64,000 nucleotides of DNA from Photobacterium profundum SS9 (GTDB lineage Bacteria; Pseudomonadota; Gammaproteobacteria; Enterobacterales; Vibrionaceae), in the NCBI RefSeq assembly GCF_000196255.1, contig NC_006370.1, forward strand, positions 278,187-342,186. Reading direction: 5' to 3'. Under the pieces are notes generated by a model. The model was not told where the DNA came from, ran no database searches, and worked only from the letters and a program-made list of their open reading frames with translations. Both the position numbers and the translations under genes were made by a program. Below, piece by piece: positions 28,256-38,691 of this stretch (the first letter of the stretch is position 1; each line of letters starts with the position of its first letter).

Positions 28256-28284
28256 ACAGTGGCTAGCAGGAGCTTGGCCACTGT
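28256..28284 (+). repeat. Intercistronic hairpin between astC and astA
   Basis: ACAGTGGC and GCCACTGT are a perfect 8-bp inverted repeat with a 13-base loop. No T run follows, so it is more likely an RNA-stability or processing hairpin than a terminator. Confidence 0.5.
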
Positions 28285-28394
28285 TGCTTACTCAATACTG
28301 CAGATAGCGACATGCTGTGTGCCCCTGTTTTTTTCTTGTTTATCTTAAAAGCGAGAGAAGGGAGGTGAGTAGGTTTACCCATTCAATTTATAGA

Positions 28395-28411
28395 TAGCGA
28401 CCCTGTCGCTA
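28395..28411 (+). repeat. Tight hairpin upstream of the astA ribosome site
   Basis: TAGCGAC, CCT and GTCGCTA form a perfect 7-bp stem with a 3-base loop, ending about 9 bp before the AGGAGGG ribosome site of astA. The left arm with its flank (AGATAGCGAC) also occurs about 90 bp upstream near 28303. Confidence 0.45.
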
Positions 28412-28432
28412 CCTGCATCAGGAGGGAGTTCG

Positions 28433-30998
<2,566 letters not shown>

Positions 30999-31085
30999 TC
31001 GAGTTGCACTTTAATAAATTGGCGCCGTAATCAACTTGCACGTTAATCAACACGATATTAATTCAGCAAAGGGGAAGGATTCATC

Positions 31086-31877
31086 ATGGAAAGAGTGGAA
31101 CAACTGTTTAACGCCTTATGGCAAGACTATACCCAGCGTCTTTGTCCATCTGCGGCGCAAGTACATGCACTATTAACCGAAGATGAGCCTTTACTCAATG
31201 ATCATATTGCGTTGCGTACCTTTAACTTACCGAAGGTGGGGCTAGATAAACTGGCGGCACCTTTCATTGCTATTGGTTACAAACCTTGTGGGCAATACCG
31301 CTTTGAAACCAAGAAATTGTATGCCGAGCATTTTGAACACCCTAACCCAGAAGCCCCTAAGGTGTTTATTAGTGAGTTGATGGTAGGGCAGTGTTCAGCG
31401 CAATTACAGCAAGCACTGCGCGAGTTAGTTGACCAAGCGCCTGAAGCTGCATTGCGTGATCCGTCATTCCTCTATGGTGGACGGTTATGGGATATCGACT
31501 CTGAGACGTATGAGATGCTCGCGGCTGAAAGTGAATATGCAGGGTGGGTGGCAGCGCATGGTTTTGGTGCCAATCACTTTACGGTTAGCATTAATCAGCT
31601 TGAGCAATTTACGGAAGTACGTGATGTGAATCATCTACTGCGTCATAACGGCTTTGCGATTAATGAATCTGGTGGGGAAGTGAAAGGCGATCCTGAAGTG
31701 ATGTTAGAACAGTCATCGACCATGGCAGATAGAGTTGCCGTGGGTTTTCTTGATGGTGTAAAACACATTCCGGGTGGTTTTTACGAATTTGCTAAGCGCT
31801 ATCCGCAAGCTGATGGCGAATTGTACCGTGGGTTTGTTGCAGCCTCTGCCGATAAGATTTTTGAGAGCACCAACTAA
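31086..31877 (+). CDS. DUF1338 family protein (VOC-fold, 2-oxoadipate dioxygenase/decarboxylase-related)
   Basis: The 263-residue product matches the DUF1338 family: HIALRTFNLP near residue 37, YRFETKKLYAEHFEHP, EYAGWVAAHGFGANHFTVSIN, and a C-terminal FYEFAKRYP. Characterised relatives (HglS of Pseudomonas and the plant FLO7 group) are iron enzymes that turn 2-oxoadipate into 2-hydroxyglutarate; His, Glu and Arg residues in these motifs are the likely metal and substrate ligands. It starts 88 bp after astD with AAGGGGAAGGA upstream and is closed by a terminator, so it reads as the last gene of the ast unit. Its real substrate here is unknown. Confidence 0.85.
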   Translation: MERVEQLFNALWQDYTQRLCPSAAQVHALLTEDEPLLNDHIALRTFNLPKVGLDKLAAPFIAIGYKPCGQYRFETKKLYAEHFEHPNPEAPKVFISELMVGQCSAQLQQALRELVDQAPEAALRDPSFLYGGRLWDIDSETYEMLAAESEYAGWVAAHGFGANHFTVSINQLEQFTEVRDVNHLLRHNGFAINESGGEVKGDPEVMLEQSSTMADRVAVGFLDGVKHIPGGFYEFAKRYPQADGELYRGFVAASADKIFESTN

Positions 31878-31918
31878 CCGTTAACTGGTTAGCGGTGGTT
31901 ATCATTAATATTGATTAA

Positions 31919-31945
31919 GCAGCGACGTTGGTCGCTGTTTTTTTA
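31919..31945 (+). terminator. Terminator after the DUF1338 gene
   Basis: AGCGAC, GTTG and GTCGCT form a 6-bp G+C-rich stem followed by G and seven T. Confidence 0.85.
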
Positions 31946-32164
31946 ATGTTCGCTATCTAAGGTGTTTGCCCATAGCTCACCGTCATCGGTGCTGTGATGA
32001 CGTCGGCTGAAATTGGTTTGTTGCTCGAGGTAATGGCGTTGATCACTGAACCCTGTCATTTCAACCGTTGTGGGAAACGAAGTAATGATAGTGGGCGTTG
32101 GTAGGTGAGTATTTGGCGCAAAGCGTTCGATATCCATATCAGACGTCTCAATATAAAAGCACAT
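31943..32164 (-). CDS. Small hypothetical protein
   Basis: This is an open frame of 73 codons; an internal ATG at 32137 would give 64 residues (MDIERFAPNTHLPTP onward). There is no membrane segment or signal peptide. It is rich in T, S, H and acidic residues and ends DSEH. No strong ribosome site is seen at either start. It is convergent with the DUF1338 gene, its stop touching that gene's terminator, and it fills the gap before crp. I do not recognise it; it could be a real small vibrio protein or a chance frame. Confidence 0.4.
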   Translation of the reverse strand: MCFYIETSDMDIERFAPNTHLPTPTIITSFPTTVEMTGFSDQRHYLEQQTNFSRRHHSTDDGELWANTLDSEH

Positions 32165-32336
32165 GCATAATGTAGCACTCTTTCAGGGTATGGCAAGTGA
32201 ATTGATTGTGATGAGAACGACAAAAATATGCCTTTGAGGGATTAATCATGCATTGTGTTAATCGCAGGGTGTGATTCTTCTAAAATAAGAAGGGAAATGG
32301 TTACCGTGCAGTGAGTCTATATAACAAACGAGATAT

Positions 32337-32363
32337 AAAAAAAAGCCGCTCTACGCGGCTTTA
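32337..32363 (-). terminator. Terminator of crp
   Basis: On the minus strand AAAGCCGC, GTAGA and GCGGCTTT form an 8-bp stem running into a run of T. It starts about 25 bp after the crp stop codon. Confidence 0.92.
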
Positions 32364-32386
32364 TTAGAAGGGTAATTTATGGATGT

Positions 32387-33019
32387 CTAGCGAGTGCCGT
32401 AAACAACAATAGTTTTACCGTGAGCAGAGATAAGGTTCTGCTCTTCTAGCATCTTAAGAATACGACCGACTGTTTCACGAGAACAGCCAACGATCTGGCC
32501 GATTTCCTGACGAGTGATCTTAATCTGCATACCGTCTGGGTGAGTCATCGCATCAGGTTGCTTAGCAAGGTTTAGCAATGTCTGTGCGATACGGCCTGTA
32601 ACATCCAAGAATGCAAGGTCACCTACTTTCTGGCTCGTCACTTGTAAGCGAGTGGCCATCTGAGAAGATAAACGCATTAAAATGTCAGGGTTAACCTGAA
32701 TAAGTTGACGGAATTTCTTGAAAGAAATTTCAGCTACTTCACAAGGTGATTTAGCACGTACCCATGCAGTACGTTCTTGGTCTTCTTCAAATAAGCCAAG
32801 CTCACCAATGAAGTCACCTTGATTAAGGTAAGAAAGGATCATTTCTTTACCTTCTTCATCTTTAATCAATACGGCAACAGAGCCTTTCACGATGTAATAA
32901 AGCGTTTCTGCTTTTTCACCAGCATGAATCAACGTACTCTTTGAAGGGTACTTGTGGATGTGGCAATGGGAAAGAAACCACTCTAGGGTAGGATCTGTTT
33001 GAGGTTTACCTGGTACCAT
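32387..33019 (-). CDS. crp: cAMP receptor protein
   Basis: CRP is the global cAMP-activated transcription factor. The 210-residue length equals E. coli CRP, and the sequence is nearly the same throughout. The cyclic-nucleotide domain has [22 protein letters not shown] with the cAMP-contacting Glu and Arg. The hinge follows, then the winged helix with [19 protein letters not shown] (recognition residues R, E and R). It is divergent from the OsmC-type yhfA gene, as in E. coli, and a CRP-like site lies in the shared 249-bp upstream region. A strong terminator follows. Confidence 0.98.
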   Translation of the reverse strand: MVPGKPQTDPTLEWFLSHCHIHKYPSKSTLIHAGEKAETLYYIVKGSVAVLIKDEEGKEMILSYLNQGDFIGELGLFEEDQERTAWVRAKSPCEVAEISFKKFRQLIQVNPDILMRLSSQMATRLQVTSQKVGDLAFLDVTGRIAQTLLNLAKQPDAMTHPDGMQIKITRQEIGQIVGCSRETVGRILKMLEEQNLISAHGKTIVVYGTR

Positions 33020-33226
33020 ATTACTAACTTCCTCTGCGTTTGTTGCCCAACAACGACATCCCTATAGTTTGACGGTGGGCCTAACAATAGTATTGTTCGC
33101 TAATTAGGATATTCATTCAGCCGCTGTGCTGCAAGCTAACCTGAATAATTACCCTTGAGTTTATCTTTTTTCGGCGGGCATTTCTTGATATTGATCTATC
33201 AGGAGCCGTCATTTGGTACTCATAAG

Positions 33227-33242
33227 TGTGCACATGATCACA
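33227..33242 (+). promoter_or_regulatory. CRP-like binding site between crp and yhfA
   Basis: TGTGC-ACATGA-TCACA matches nine of the ten conserved bases of TGTGA-N6-TCACA, and the flanks extend the symmetry. It lies 26 bp before the yhfA ATG and about 208 bp from the crp start. In E. coli a CRP site in the same gap controls crp through a divergent transcript. Confidence 0.65.
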
Positions 33243-33268
33243 CAGTCATTAGTTAATTGGAGAATGCG

Positions 33269-33673
33269 ATGAAATCACGCGTGAAATGGGTAGAAGGAAT
33301 GACTTTCCTTGCTCAATCAAATTCGGGTCATAGTGTTGTGATGGACGGCAATGGTGGTGAAAAAGCACCGAGCCCAATGGAGCTTGTTTTGATGGCTGCT
33401 GGTGGATGTAGCTCGGTAGATGTCGTCGATGGATTAAAATCTGCGGGACAAAAAATCACGGCATGTGAAGCACAGATTGACGCTGAACGCCGAGAGCAAT
33501 CCCCTCGATTATTTACCGGTGCGAATCTGCATTTTGTCGTAACAGGCTATGATTTGGATGAGTTGGTGGTGGCTAAAGCGGTTAGCGATTCATTAGAAAA
33601 GTATTGTTCAGTGTGCTTAATGTTAGGGAAAGGGGTTGAATTAACCCATTCTTATGAGGTTGTTGCTGCCTAA
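33269..33673 (+). CDS. yhfA: OsmC/Ohr family protein YhfA
   Basis: This 134-residue OsmC-family protein shows the fold features SPMELVLMAAGGCSSVDVV and YCSVCLMLGKGVELTHSYEV. The two reactive-cysteine positions of the superfamily are Cys in AGGCSS and in YCSVC, so peroxidase-like chemistry is possible, though E. coli YhfA has no firmly assigned role. ATG 33269 follows GGAG; an earlier TTG is less likely. The crp-yhfA divergent arrangement is the same as in E. coli. A hairpin terminator follows. Confidence 0.88.
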   Translation: MKSRVKWVEGMTFLAQSNSGHSVVMDGNGGEKAPSPMELVLMAAGGCSSVDVVDGLKSAGQKITACEAQIDAERREQSPRLFTGANLHFVVTGYDLDELVVAKAVSDSLEKYCSVCLMLGKGVELTHSYEVVAA

Positions 33674-33715
33674 AAAAATCGAGTAACGGGCTGATAGTAC
33701 CGTTACTCGTTTTTA
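33672..33715 (+). terminator. Bidirectional terminator between yhfA and prkB
   Basis: CGAGTAACGG and CCGTTACTCG form a perfect 10-bp stem with a 10-base loop. T follows on the right and seven A precede on the left, so it can serve both convergent genes. Confidence 0.88.
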
Positions 33716-33762
33716 GCTCTTGTGCTTGTCAGATTTAACTGGCTATATTTACCTGACGTCGT

Positions 33763-34632
33763 TTACCCGACTTTGCCGGTATCAATCAGTTGCTGGATAA
33801 GTGGACGGACAATAAGCTCCATCGCAAAGCTCATTTTTCCGCCAGGCACAACCAAAGTATTGTGGCGTGACATGAACGAGCCTTGGATCATCGACAGTAA
33901 ATAGGGAAAATCGACATTCTCAATACCCCGGAAACGGATCACCACAAAACTTTCATCTAGGCTTGGGATCCCCTTGGCACTAAATGGGTTTGATGTGTCT
34001 ACAGTGGGAACACGCTGAAAATTAATGTGGGTACGAGAAAATTGTGGCGTGATGTAATTAAGATAGTCGTCCATCGATCTGACGATCGATTCCATCACGG
34101 CTTCACGTGAATGACCGCGATCACGGGTATCGCGAACAATTTTTTGAATCCACTCTAAGTTTACAATCGGTACCATGCCGATGAGCAAATCAACGTGTTC
34201 AGCCGCATTTACCTCACCATCAACCACGCCACCGTGTAAGCCTTCATAGAATAAGACATCGGTATTTTCAGGTAGCTTTTGCCATGGGGTAAAGGATCCC
34301 GGCATTTGATTGTACGGTACGGCTTCATCGAATGTGTGCAAGTAACGTCGGAACTGACCGCTACCATCATCGCCATATTGGCGAAAGAATTTTTCGAGTT
34401 GCGGAAAGTCGTTGGCTTCGGGGCCAAAGTAACTGATATGACGACCTTGCTCTTTCGCTTTGCGAATTTCAACATCCATTTCTGGACGGGTATAGCGATG
34501 GAAGCTGTCGCCTTCAAGCCACGAGGCATTGATGTTCATCATATTGAACATTTTACGAAAAGCTTCAGAGGTGGTGGTGGTTCCCGCACCAGACGACCCT
34601 GTCACTGCAATAATGGGATGTTTTGCAGACAT
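33763..34632 (-). CDS. prkB: Phosphoribulokinase-like kinase PrkB
   Basis: The product belongs to the phosphoribulokinase/uridine kinase family. The P-loop GSSGAGTTTT is at residues 12-21. EGDSFHRYTR, YFGPEANDF and LFYEGLHGGV carry the catalytic acidic and substrate-binding residues. The 289-residue length matches E. coli PrkB (YhfW region neighbour of crp). No Rubisco genes are present, so a Calvin-cycle role is not implied; the physiological function in heterotrophs is unsettled. AGGA precedes the ATG. yheU lies upstream on the same strand. Confidence 0.9.
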   Translation of the reverse strand: MSAKHPIIAVTGSSGAGTTTTSEAFRKMFNMMNINASWLEGDSFHRYTRPEMDVEIRKAKEQGRHISYFGPEANDFPQLEKFFRQYGDDGSGQFRRYLHTFDEAVPYNQMPGSFTPWQKLPENTDVLFYEGLHGGVVDGEVNAAEHVDLLIGMVPIVNLEWIQKIVRDTRDRGHSREAVMESIVRSMDDYLNYITPQFSRTHINFQRVPTVDTSNPFSAKGIPSLDESFVVIRFRGIENVDFPYLLSMIQGSFMSRHNTLVVPGGKMSFAMELIVRPLIQQLIDTGKVG

Positions 34633-34754
34633 GAAATATCCTGTCGTTAAGATTACGCTACAAGTTATTAACAGGGTGTTAAGTCTAGGTCAAGATAAAG
34701 TCGATCTCAAATACTTAAAGTGCTATCGGTTGCATATCTTGAGCTGAACAATGA

Positions 34755-34970
34755 TTACCCCAGTTCACTACGCAGTTTAATATCGACAGATTCATGTAAT
34801 TCTGAGAATACGATCACCACATCACCTGTATCTAATTGTTGGCGAACATGCTGTACTTTTTGTTCCATGGTGAGTTCATTATCACCGTAATCAGTGCCTT
34901 CACGTAGAACGAAATGTTCAATCAAGCTAGTGAGTGTATCTGGGGTAAGGTCTTGCCAAGGTATGATCAT
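34755..34970 (-). CDS. yheU: UPF0270 family protein YheU
   Basis: This 71-residue soluble protein is of the YheU family: MIIPWQDL at the start, [17 protein letters not shown] in the middle and [15 protein letters not shown] near the end. Its function is not known. ATG 34970 gives the family N-terminus; a GTG 9 bp upstream is also in frame. It sits between prkB and yheT as in E. coli (yheT-yheU-prkB order), in the same orientation. Confidence 0.9.
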   Translation of the reverse strand: MIIPWQDLTPDTLTSLIEHFVLREGTDYGDNELTMEQKVQHVRQQLDTGDVVIVFSELHESVDIKLRSELG

Positions 34971-35050
34971 AATGTGCACAAAAAAGAGAGTGATTTAAGC
35001 TGACTATTTTATCAGTTGTTTTAGCCAGCTGTTAGGCTTCAGTACTAGGT

Positions 35051-36013
35051 TTAGTTTATATATCGATGAAACCATTCAGGTACCGTTTTTTCTAACCAAA
35101 AATCAGGGTTTCGCCACGAACCAGAAACAAAGCCAACATGCCCACCGTTAGGGGTTAAGTGGTAATCCACGTGGGAAGGTAGTGGCTGTACTGGAATAAC
35201 CGCTTCGGTCATGAAGGGGTCGTCTTTGGCGTGAATAATACGAAGCGGAATTTTAACGTGCTGTAATTTATCAATACCACTGCATTGCTGATAGTAATCA
35301 GCCGCATCTTTGAAACCGTGTAAAGGGGCGGTGACTAGTTCATCAAATTGCCATAACGACTGAATTTGTTCTACTTGCTGTGGACCAATTGGCATTTCAC
35401 CGGGCAGGTTCGTAATTTTTTGGGTCAGGCTTTTCTTCATTGATTTCAATAAATATTGCTGATATACCTTCGAAAATCCACGTTGAATTCGGTCTGAACA
35501 TGACGCTAAATTTAATGGAGGTGAAATTACTTGTGCTGCGGTGAGTCCTGACTGGTCACCTGTTGCGGCTAAATAGTTAACCAGCATATTGCCCCCAAGT
35601 GAGATCCCAACAGCCAAAAAGGGCCGGTTAGGAAATTGCTGCTTTAACCATTGGATAAAAAATGTGGCATCGCTGATTTCACCTGAATGGTAGCTACGAG
35701 GCTGGCGATTAATCTCACCACTGCAACCCCGAAAGTGCATCATTACCCCGAGCCAATTTTGTTGTTTTGCAGCGTGCAATAAACCATTGGCATACGGACT
35801 ACAGAAACTGCCTTCTAAGCCATGGAAAAGAATCATCAAAGGTTGTTGGTGATCGTTATTGGCTTGCTCTGTCCATGCTAAATCCAAAAAATCCCCATCG
35901 GGTGTTTCTATCCGCTGAGTGACTGGCGTAAACAATGGCTTGCGGCGAATAAAACGTGGCAGTAGGGTTTGAAGGTGCGCGTTCTTCAGGCCGCTCGCTG
36001 GCTTAAAATGCAT
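35051..36013 (-). CDS. yheT: Alpha/beta hydrolase YheT
   Basis: YheT belongs to the AB-hydrolase 4 family of presumed esterases. The nucleophile elbow is GISLGGNML, with the serine near residue 145. LFHGLEGS is the oxyanion loop, HAKDDPFM has the acid, and GGHVGFV the histidine. The N-terminal KNAHLQTLLPRF is a family hallmark. The 320-residue length is normal. GGAGAG precedes the ATG. The substrate is unknown. It lies 35 bp downstream of the MocR-type gene and upstream of yheU and prkB. Confidence 0.92.
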   Translation of the reverse strand: MHFKPASGLKNAHLQTLLPRFIRRKPLFTPVTQRIETPDGDFLDLAWTEQANNDHQQPLMILFHGLEGSFCSPYANGLLHAAKQQNWLGVMMHFRGCSGEINRQPRSYHSGEISDATFFIQWLKQQFPNRPFLAVGISLGGNMLVNYLAATGDQSGLTAAQVISPPLNLASCSDRIQRGFSKVYQQYLLKSMKKSLTQKITNLPGEMPIGPQQVEQIQSLWQFDELVTAPLHGFKDAADYYQQCSGIDKLQHVKIPLRIIHAKDDPFMTEAVIPVQPLPSHVDYHLTPNGGHVGFVSGSWRNPDFWLEKTVPEWFHRYIN

Positions 36014-36048
36014 AGGGCTCTCCGCTTATTTATTCATTCGTGTATAGG

Positions 36049-37449
36049 TCAGAGCGTGAAATCGTGTATGGGATCTTTTCCAAGTAACTCAGAAAGTATA
36101 AGCAATCCTTGTTCCAATTTCCTATGTGTAAACGGTGCACTAATGGCAAGCCTAACAGCTGGCGGGATAGTACTGCCTGGCGGCGAGAATAATTCCCCCG
36201 ACTTCACCACGACACCTTGCTGATTAGCTGCTTGAACAAAGTCACTTAAGAGCCAATAGTCGGGCAATGTCAGCCACACATGAAAGCTGTGAGGGCTATG
36301 TTGAATATCGAAGCGTCCAAGGTGTTGAGCCACGAGTTGCTGACGCTGAGTAATATCAGTACGTATTTGATGCAAGATACGATCAGCATCCCCGCTAATA
36401 ATCAACTCACAGGCGATGCCTGTCAGCAAAGGGCTGATCATTAAGCTGTGATTATGTAAGGCTGCGTTTAAGCGTTTTTGTAATCGAGTGGGTACTTGAA
36501 TATAACCAAGGCGTAATCCTGGTGCTAAACATTTAGATAGCCCACCAATATGGATCACTTGCTCTGAATCGATGTTCACCATTGGTGTGGGGCGCTCAGT
36601 CGGCAATAGCCCATTCACGTCGTCTTCAACAAATAATACTTGGTGCTGTTGGCAGATCGCGAGGATGTCTTGGCGGCGTTGCTCGCCCATCGTTACTGTT
36701 GTTGGGTTTTGTAAGGTTGGGGTGCTGTAGATAATACGCGGTTGATACAAACGGCAAGCGGCTTCTAAGCTTGCAGGTATGAGCCCTTCTTCGTCCATTT
36801 CAACAGGCTTTATTGATATTTGTTGCTGGCGTGCCAAGCTTAAAAAACCGGGATACGAAACGTGTTCAACTAATACCGTGTCTCCGCTACGACAAAAAGC
36901 GGCAAGCCCCAACTGGGCTGCATGTTGCCCACCAGAGGTAAAATGTACGCGTTGCGGATCAAGTTCAAATCCTTTCTGCTGTAACCACCCGCACACAATA
37001 TTACGGTGCTCGGCTAACCCCTGCGGATCTTGATACAGCATCATTTGATTCAGCTGTTCAGGATGCGCGGCAATATTTTCCATCGCTTGTTTGAGCATAT
37101 CTGAACGATCAAGGCGTGGGGGAATGTTGTAGCCGAAGTTACATTCCTCTTCTTCTTGCTCTGAATAGTTGTAAACCCAGCTAGGCTGATTCGCCTGACA
37201 CACATAAGTGCCTGCACCTATACGTGCTTCGACCAGACCTCGTCGTTCTGCTTCTGCATAAGCGCGGGTAATTGTGCCAACAGTGACAGCGAGCTGATCG
37301 GCTAATGCGCGATGGGTGGGTAATTTGCTACCGGGCTGTAATTGCCCTGAATCTATTTGTAGTGCAATCGCATCGGCAATTTGGCGATAAATAGGATCAC
37401 TTTTGTGCTCACTGGTATTGGGAATTAATGCAATATTCATGATTGTCAT
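36049..37449 (-). CDS. MocR-type regulator: GntR DNA-binding domain fused to a PLP aminotransferase fold
   Basis: Residues 1-80 form a GntR winged helix (PIYRQIADAIALQIDSGQLQPGSKLPTHR, split here as PIYRQIADAIALQ and GSKLPTHRALADQL). The remainder is a class I aminotransferase-like domain with YSTPTLQNPTT, VEDDVNGLL and the PLP-binding lysine in GGLSKCLAPGLRLGY. MocR proteins sense amino acids or amines through PLP and regulate adjacent genes. The divergent neighbour is a RhtB-type exporter, its probable target. I placed the start at ATG 37449; a second ATG at 37440 and an upstream extension are possible, none with a strong ribosome site. Confidence 0.88.
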   Translation of the reverse strand: MTIMNIALIPNTSEHKSDPIYRQIADAIALQIDSGQLQPGSKLPTHRALADQLAVTVGTITRAYAEAERRGLVEARIGAGTYVCQANQPSWVYNYSEQEEEECNFGYNIPPRLDRSDMLKQAMENIAAHPEQLNQMMLYQDPQGLAEHRNIVCGWLQQKGFELDPQRVHFTSGGQHAAQLGLAAFCRSGDTVLVEHVSYPGFLSLARQQQISIKPVEMDEEGLIPASLEAACRLYQPRIIYSTPTLQNPTTVTMGEQRRQDILAICQQHQVLFVEDDVNGLLPTERPTPMVNIDSEQVIHIGGLSKCLAPGLRLGYIQVPTRLQKRLNAALHNHSLMISPLLTGIACELIISGDADRILHQIRTDITQRQQLVAQHLGRFDIQHSPHSFHVWLTLPDYWLLSDFVQAANQQGVVVKSGELFSPPGSTIPPAVRLAISAPFTHRKLEQGLLILSELLGKDPIHDFTL

Positions 37450-37596
37450 GGTGACAATAAACCTTTTGATCACTGTTAAGCCAACTGTTAGGGTTAATTG
37501 TGCATGAAAAACAATCAAACCACAAAAAATATTTAAATTGTGTCGATACAATTTATATTGATTGGTAATGAGTCATAAATCAGGAGGGTGACAGTG

Positions 37597-38196
37597 ATGT
37601 TGGAATGGCAATTTATTATGTCTTTAGCGGCTTTTGCGGCAACGATGACCGGTACACCTGGTCCGAATAATTTAATGGTAACGGCATCGGGGGCTAATTT
37701 TGGTTACTGGCGCACGTTACCCCATATGATGGGAATTGGTTCTGGCTTAGTTTCGATGATTGTATTAGTGGCGGCTGGGCTTGGCGTTGTGTTTACCCGT
37801 TTTCCGATTTTGCATGAAGCCTTACGTTGGGTCGGTAGTGCATACTTATTATATCTCGCGTGGAAAATTGCATCAGCAAAATCAAGTATTCGAACGGACC
37901 AGCAAGATGGCGAGCCCATGACGTTTATGGCTGCGGCAATGTTTCAGTATGTGAACCCAAAAGCATGGATGATGTCGGTAACGGCGATTAGTTCCTTTAC
38001 CATGGCGGGCGACAATTATTGGCAATCTGCAGGCTTGGTTGCGGTGGTTTTTTTCTTAGTGTGTTTTCCGAGTGTGTCTATCTGGGCAAGCTTTGGTACT
38101 TTGATTGGTCGATGGCTCAATAGCCCTCAAACACGCCGTGTTTTTAATATTGCTATGGGTATATTAACGGCCAGCTGTGTGGTAATGATTTGGTAA
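37597..38196 (+). CDS. LysE/RhtB family amino acid exporter
   Basis: This 199-residue inner-membrane protein has about five or six hydrophobic helices. It shows the family pattern TPGPNNLMVTASGANFGY at residues 18-35 and FQYVNPKAWMM near residue 110. The family exports amino acids such as threonine, homoserine, lysine or cysteine; substrate cannot be told from sequence. ATG 37597 follows AGGAGGG by 8 bp, and upstream GTG codons are less favoured. It is divergent from the MocR-type gene, which suggests substrate-dependent induction. Confidence 0.9.
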   Translation: MLEWQFIMSLAAFAATMTGTPGPNNLMVTASGANFGYWRTLPHMMGIGSGLVSMIVLVAAGLGVVFTRFPILHEALRWVGSAYLLYLAWKIASAKSSIRTDQQDGEPMTFMAAAMFQYVNPKAWMMSVTAISSFTMAGDNYWQSAGLVAVVFFLVCFPSVSIWASFGTLIGRWLNSPQTRRVFNIAMGILTASCVVMIW

Positions 38197-38217
38197 GGCG
38201 TTTATGTAGAGAAGTGA

Positions 38218-38691
38218 TTATGCGGCTTGGAGTTTAGAGAGTAATACCGTGGCTTTTTGTTGCAGGCAGTAACGCGCTAAATTATTGGTAAGTAGTGAAG
38301 GGGAGATTACTTTTGGTGGTGAGACGTTAAATTGATTGAATTGAGTGACCAGTACGTACTGTTGGTCTTGCTCCAGCTTAAGCTCAAACGCCAGTAACTG
38401 CTTGTAACCCGAGAGGTCTAATTGCGTTTTAAGTTGCTTTCGCATCGCTCGGTATTGCTGAAACCGACAATCACTTGATGCAATACTTACCTCAAGAGTG
38501 TGTAGTTCAGCATCGCTAAGCTGCACTTTTTGTGTATCAAGCCAATGTAATAGCAGGGCAAGATTAACGTTGCCCTGATAGGAATCTTGTAATGTTAGAC
38601 ACGCAGGCTGCACCCCAGCCTGAGTATAATGACTCAGACTGAACTGCCAAAAATCCTGCGAATTCAACGTCACTGAATCAGCTGTCTGCAT
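38218..38691 (-). CDS. TIGR02444/DUF2390 family protein
   Basis: This 157-residue protein of unknown function has the family N-terminal segment FWQFSLSHYTQAGVQPACLTLQD and NLALLLHWLD, and is mostly helical. No catalytic motif is visible. The gene overlaps the end of yheS by 14 bp (shared bases 38678-38691) and has no clear ribosome site of its own, so it is probably translationally coupled. The pairing with this ABC-F gene is common in gammaproteobacteria. Confidence 0.82.
   Translation of the reverse strand: MQTADSVTLNSQDFWQFSLSHYTQAGVQPACLTLQDSYQGNVNLALLLHWLDTQKVQLSDAELHTLEVSIASSDCRFQQYRAMRKQLKTQLDLSGYKQLLAFELKLEQDQQYVLVTQFNQFNVSPPKVISPSLLTNNLARYCLQQKATVLLSKLQAA

Noticed and set aside
33763..34632. 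prkB as a sign of carbon fixation
   Set aside because: No Rubisco or other Calvin-cycle gene is nearby, and the crp-linked PrkB is widespread in heterotrophic gammaproteobacteria.
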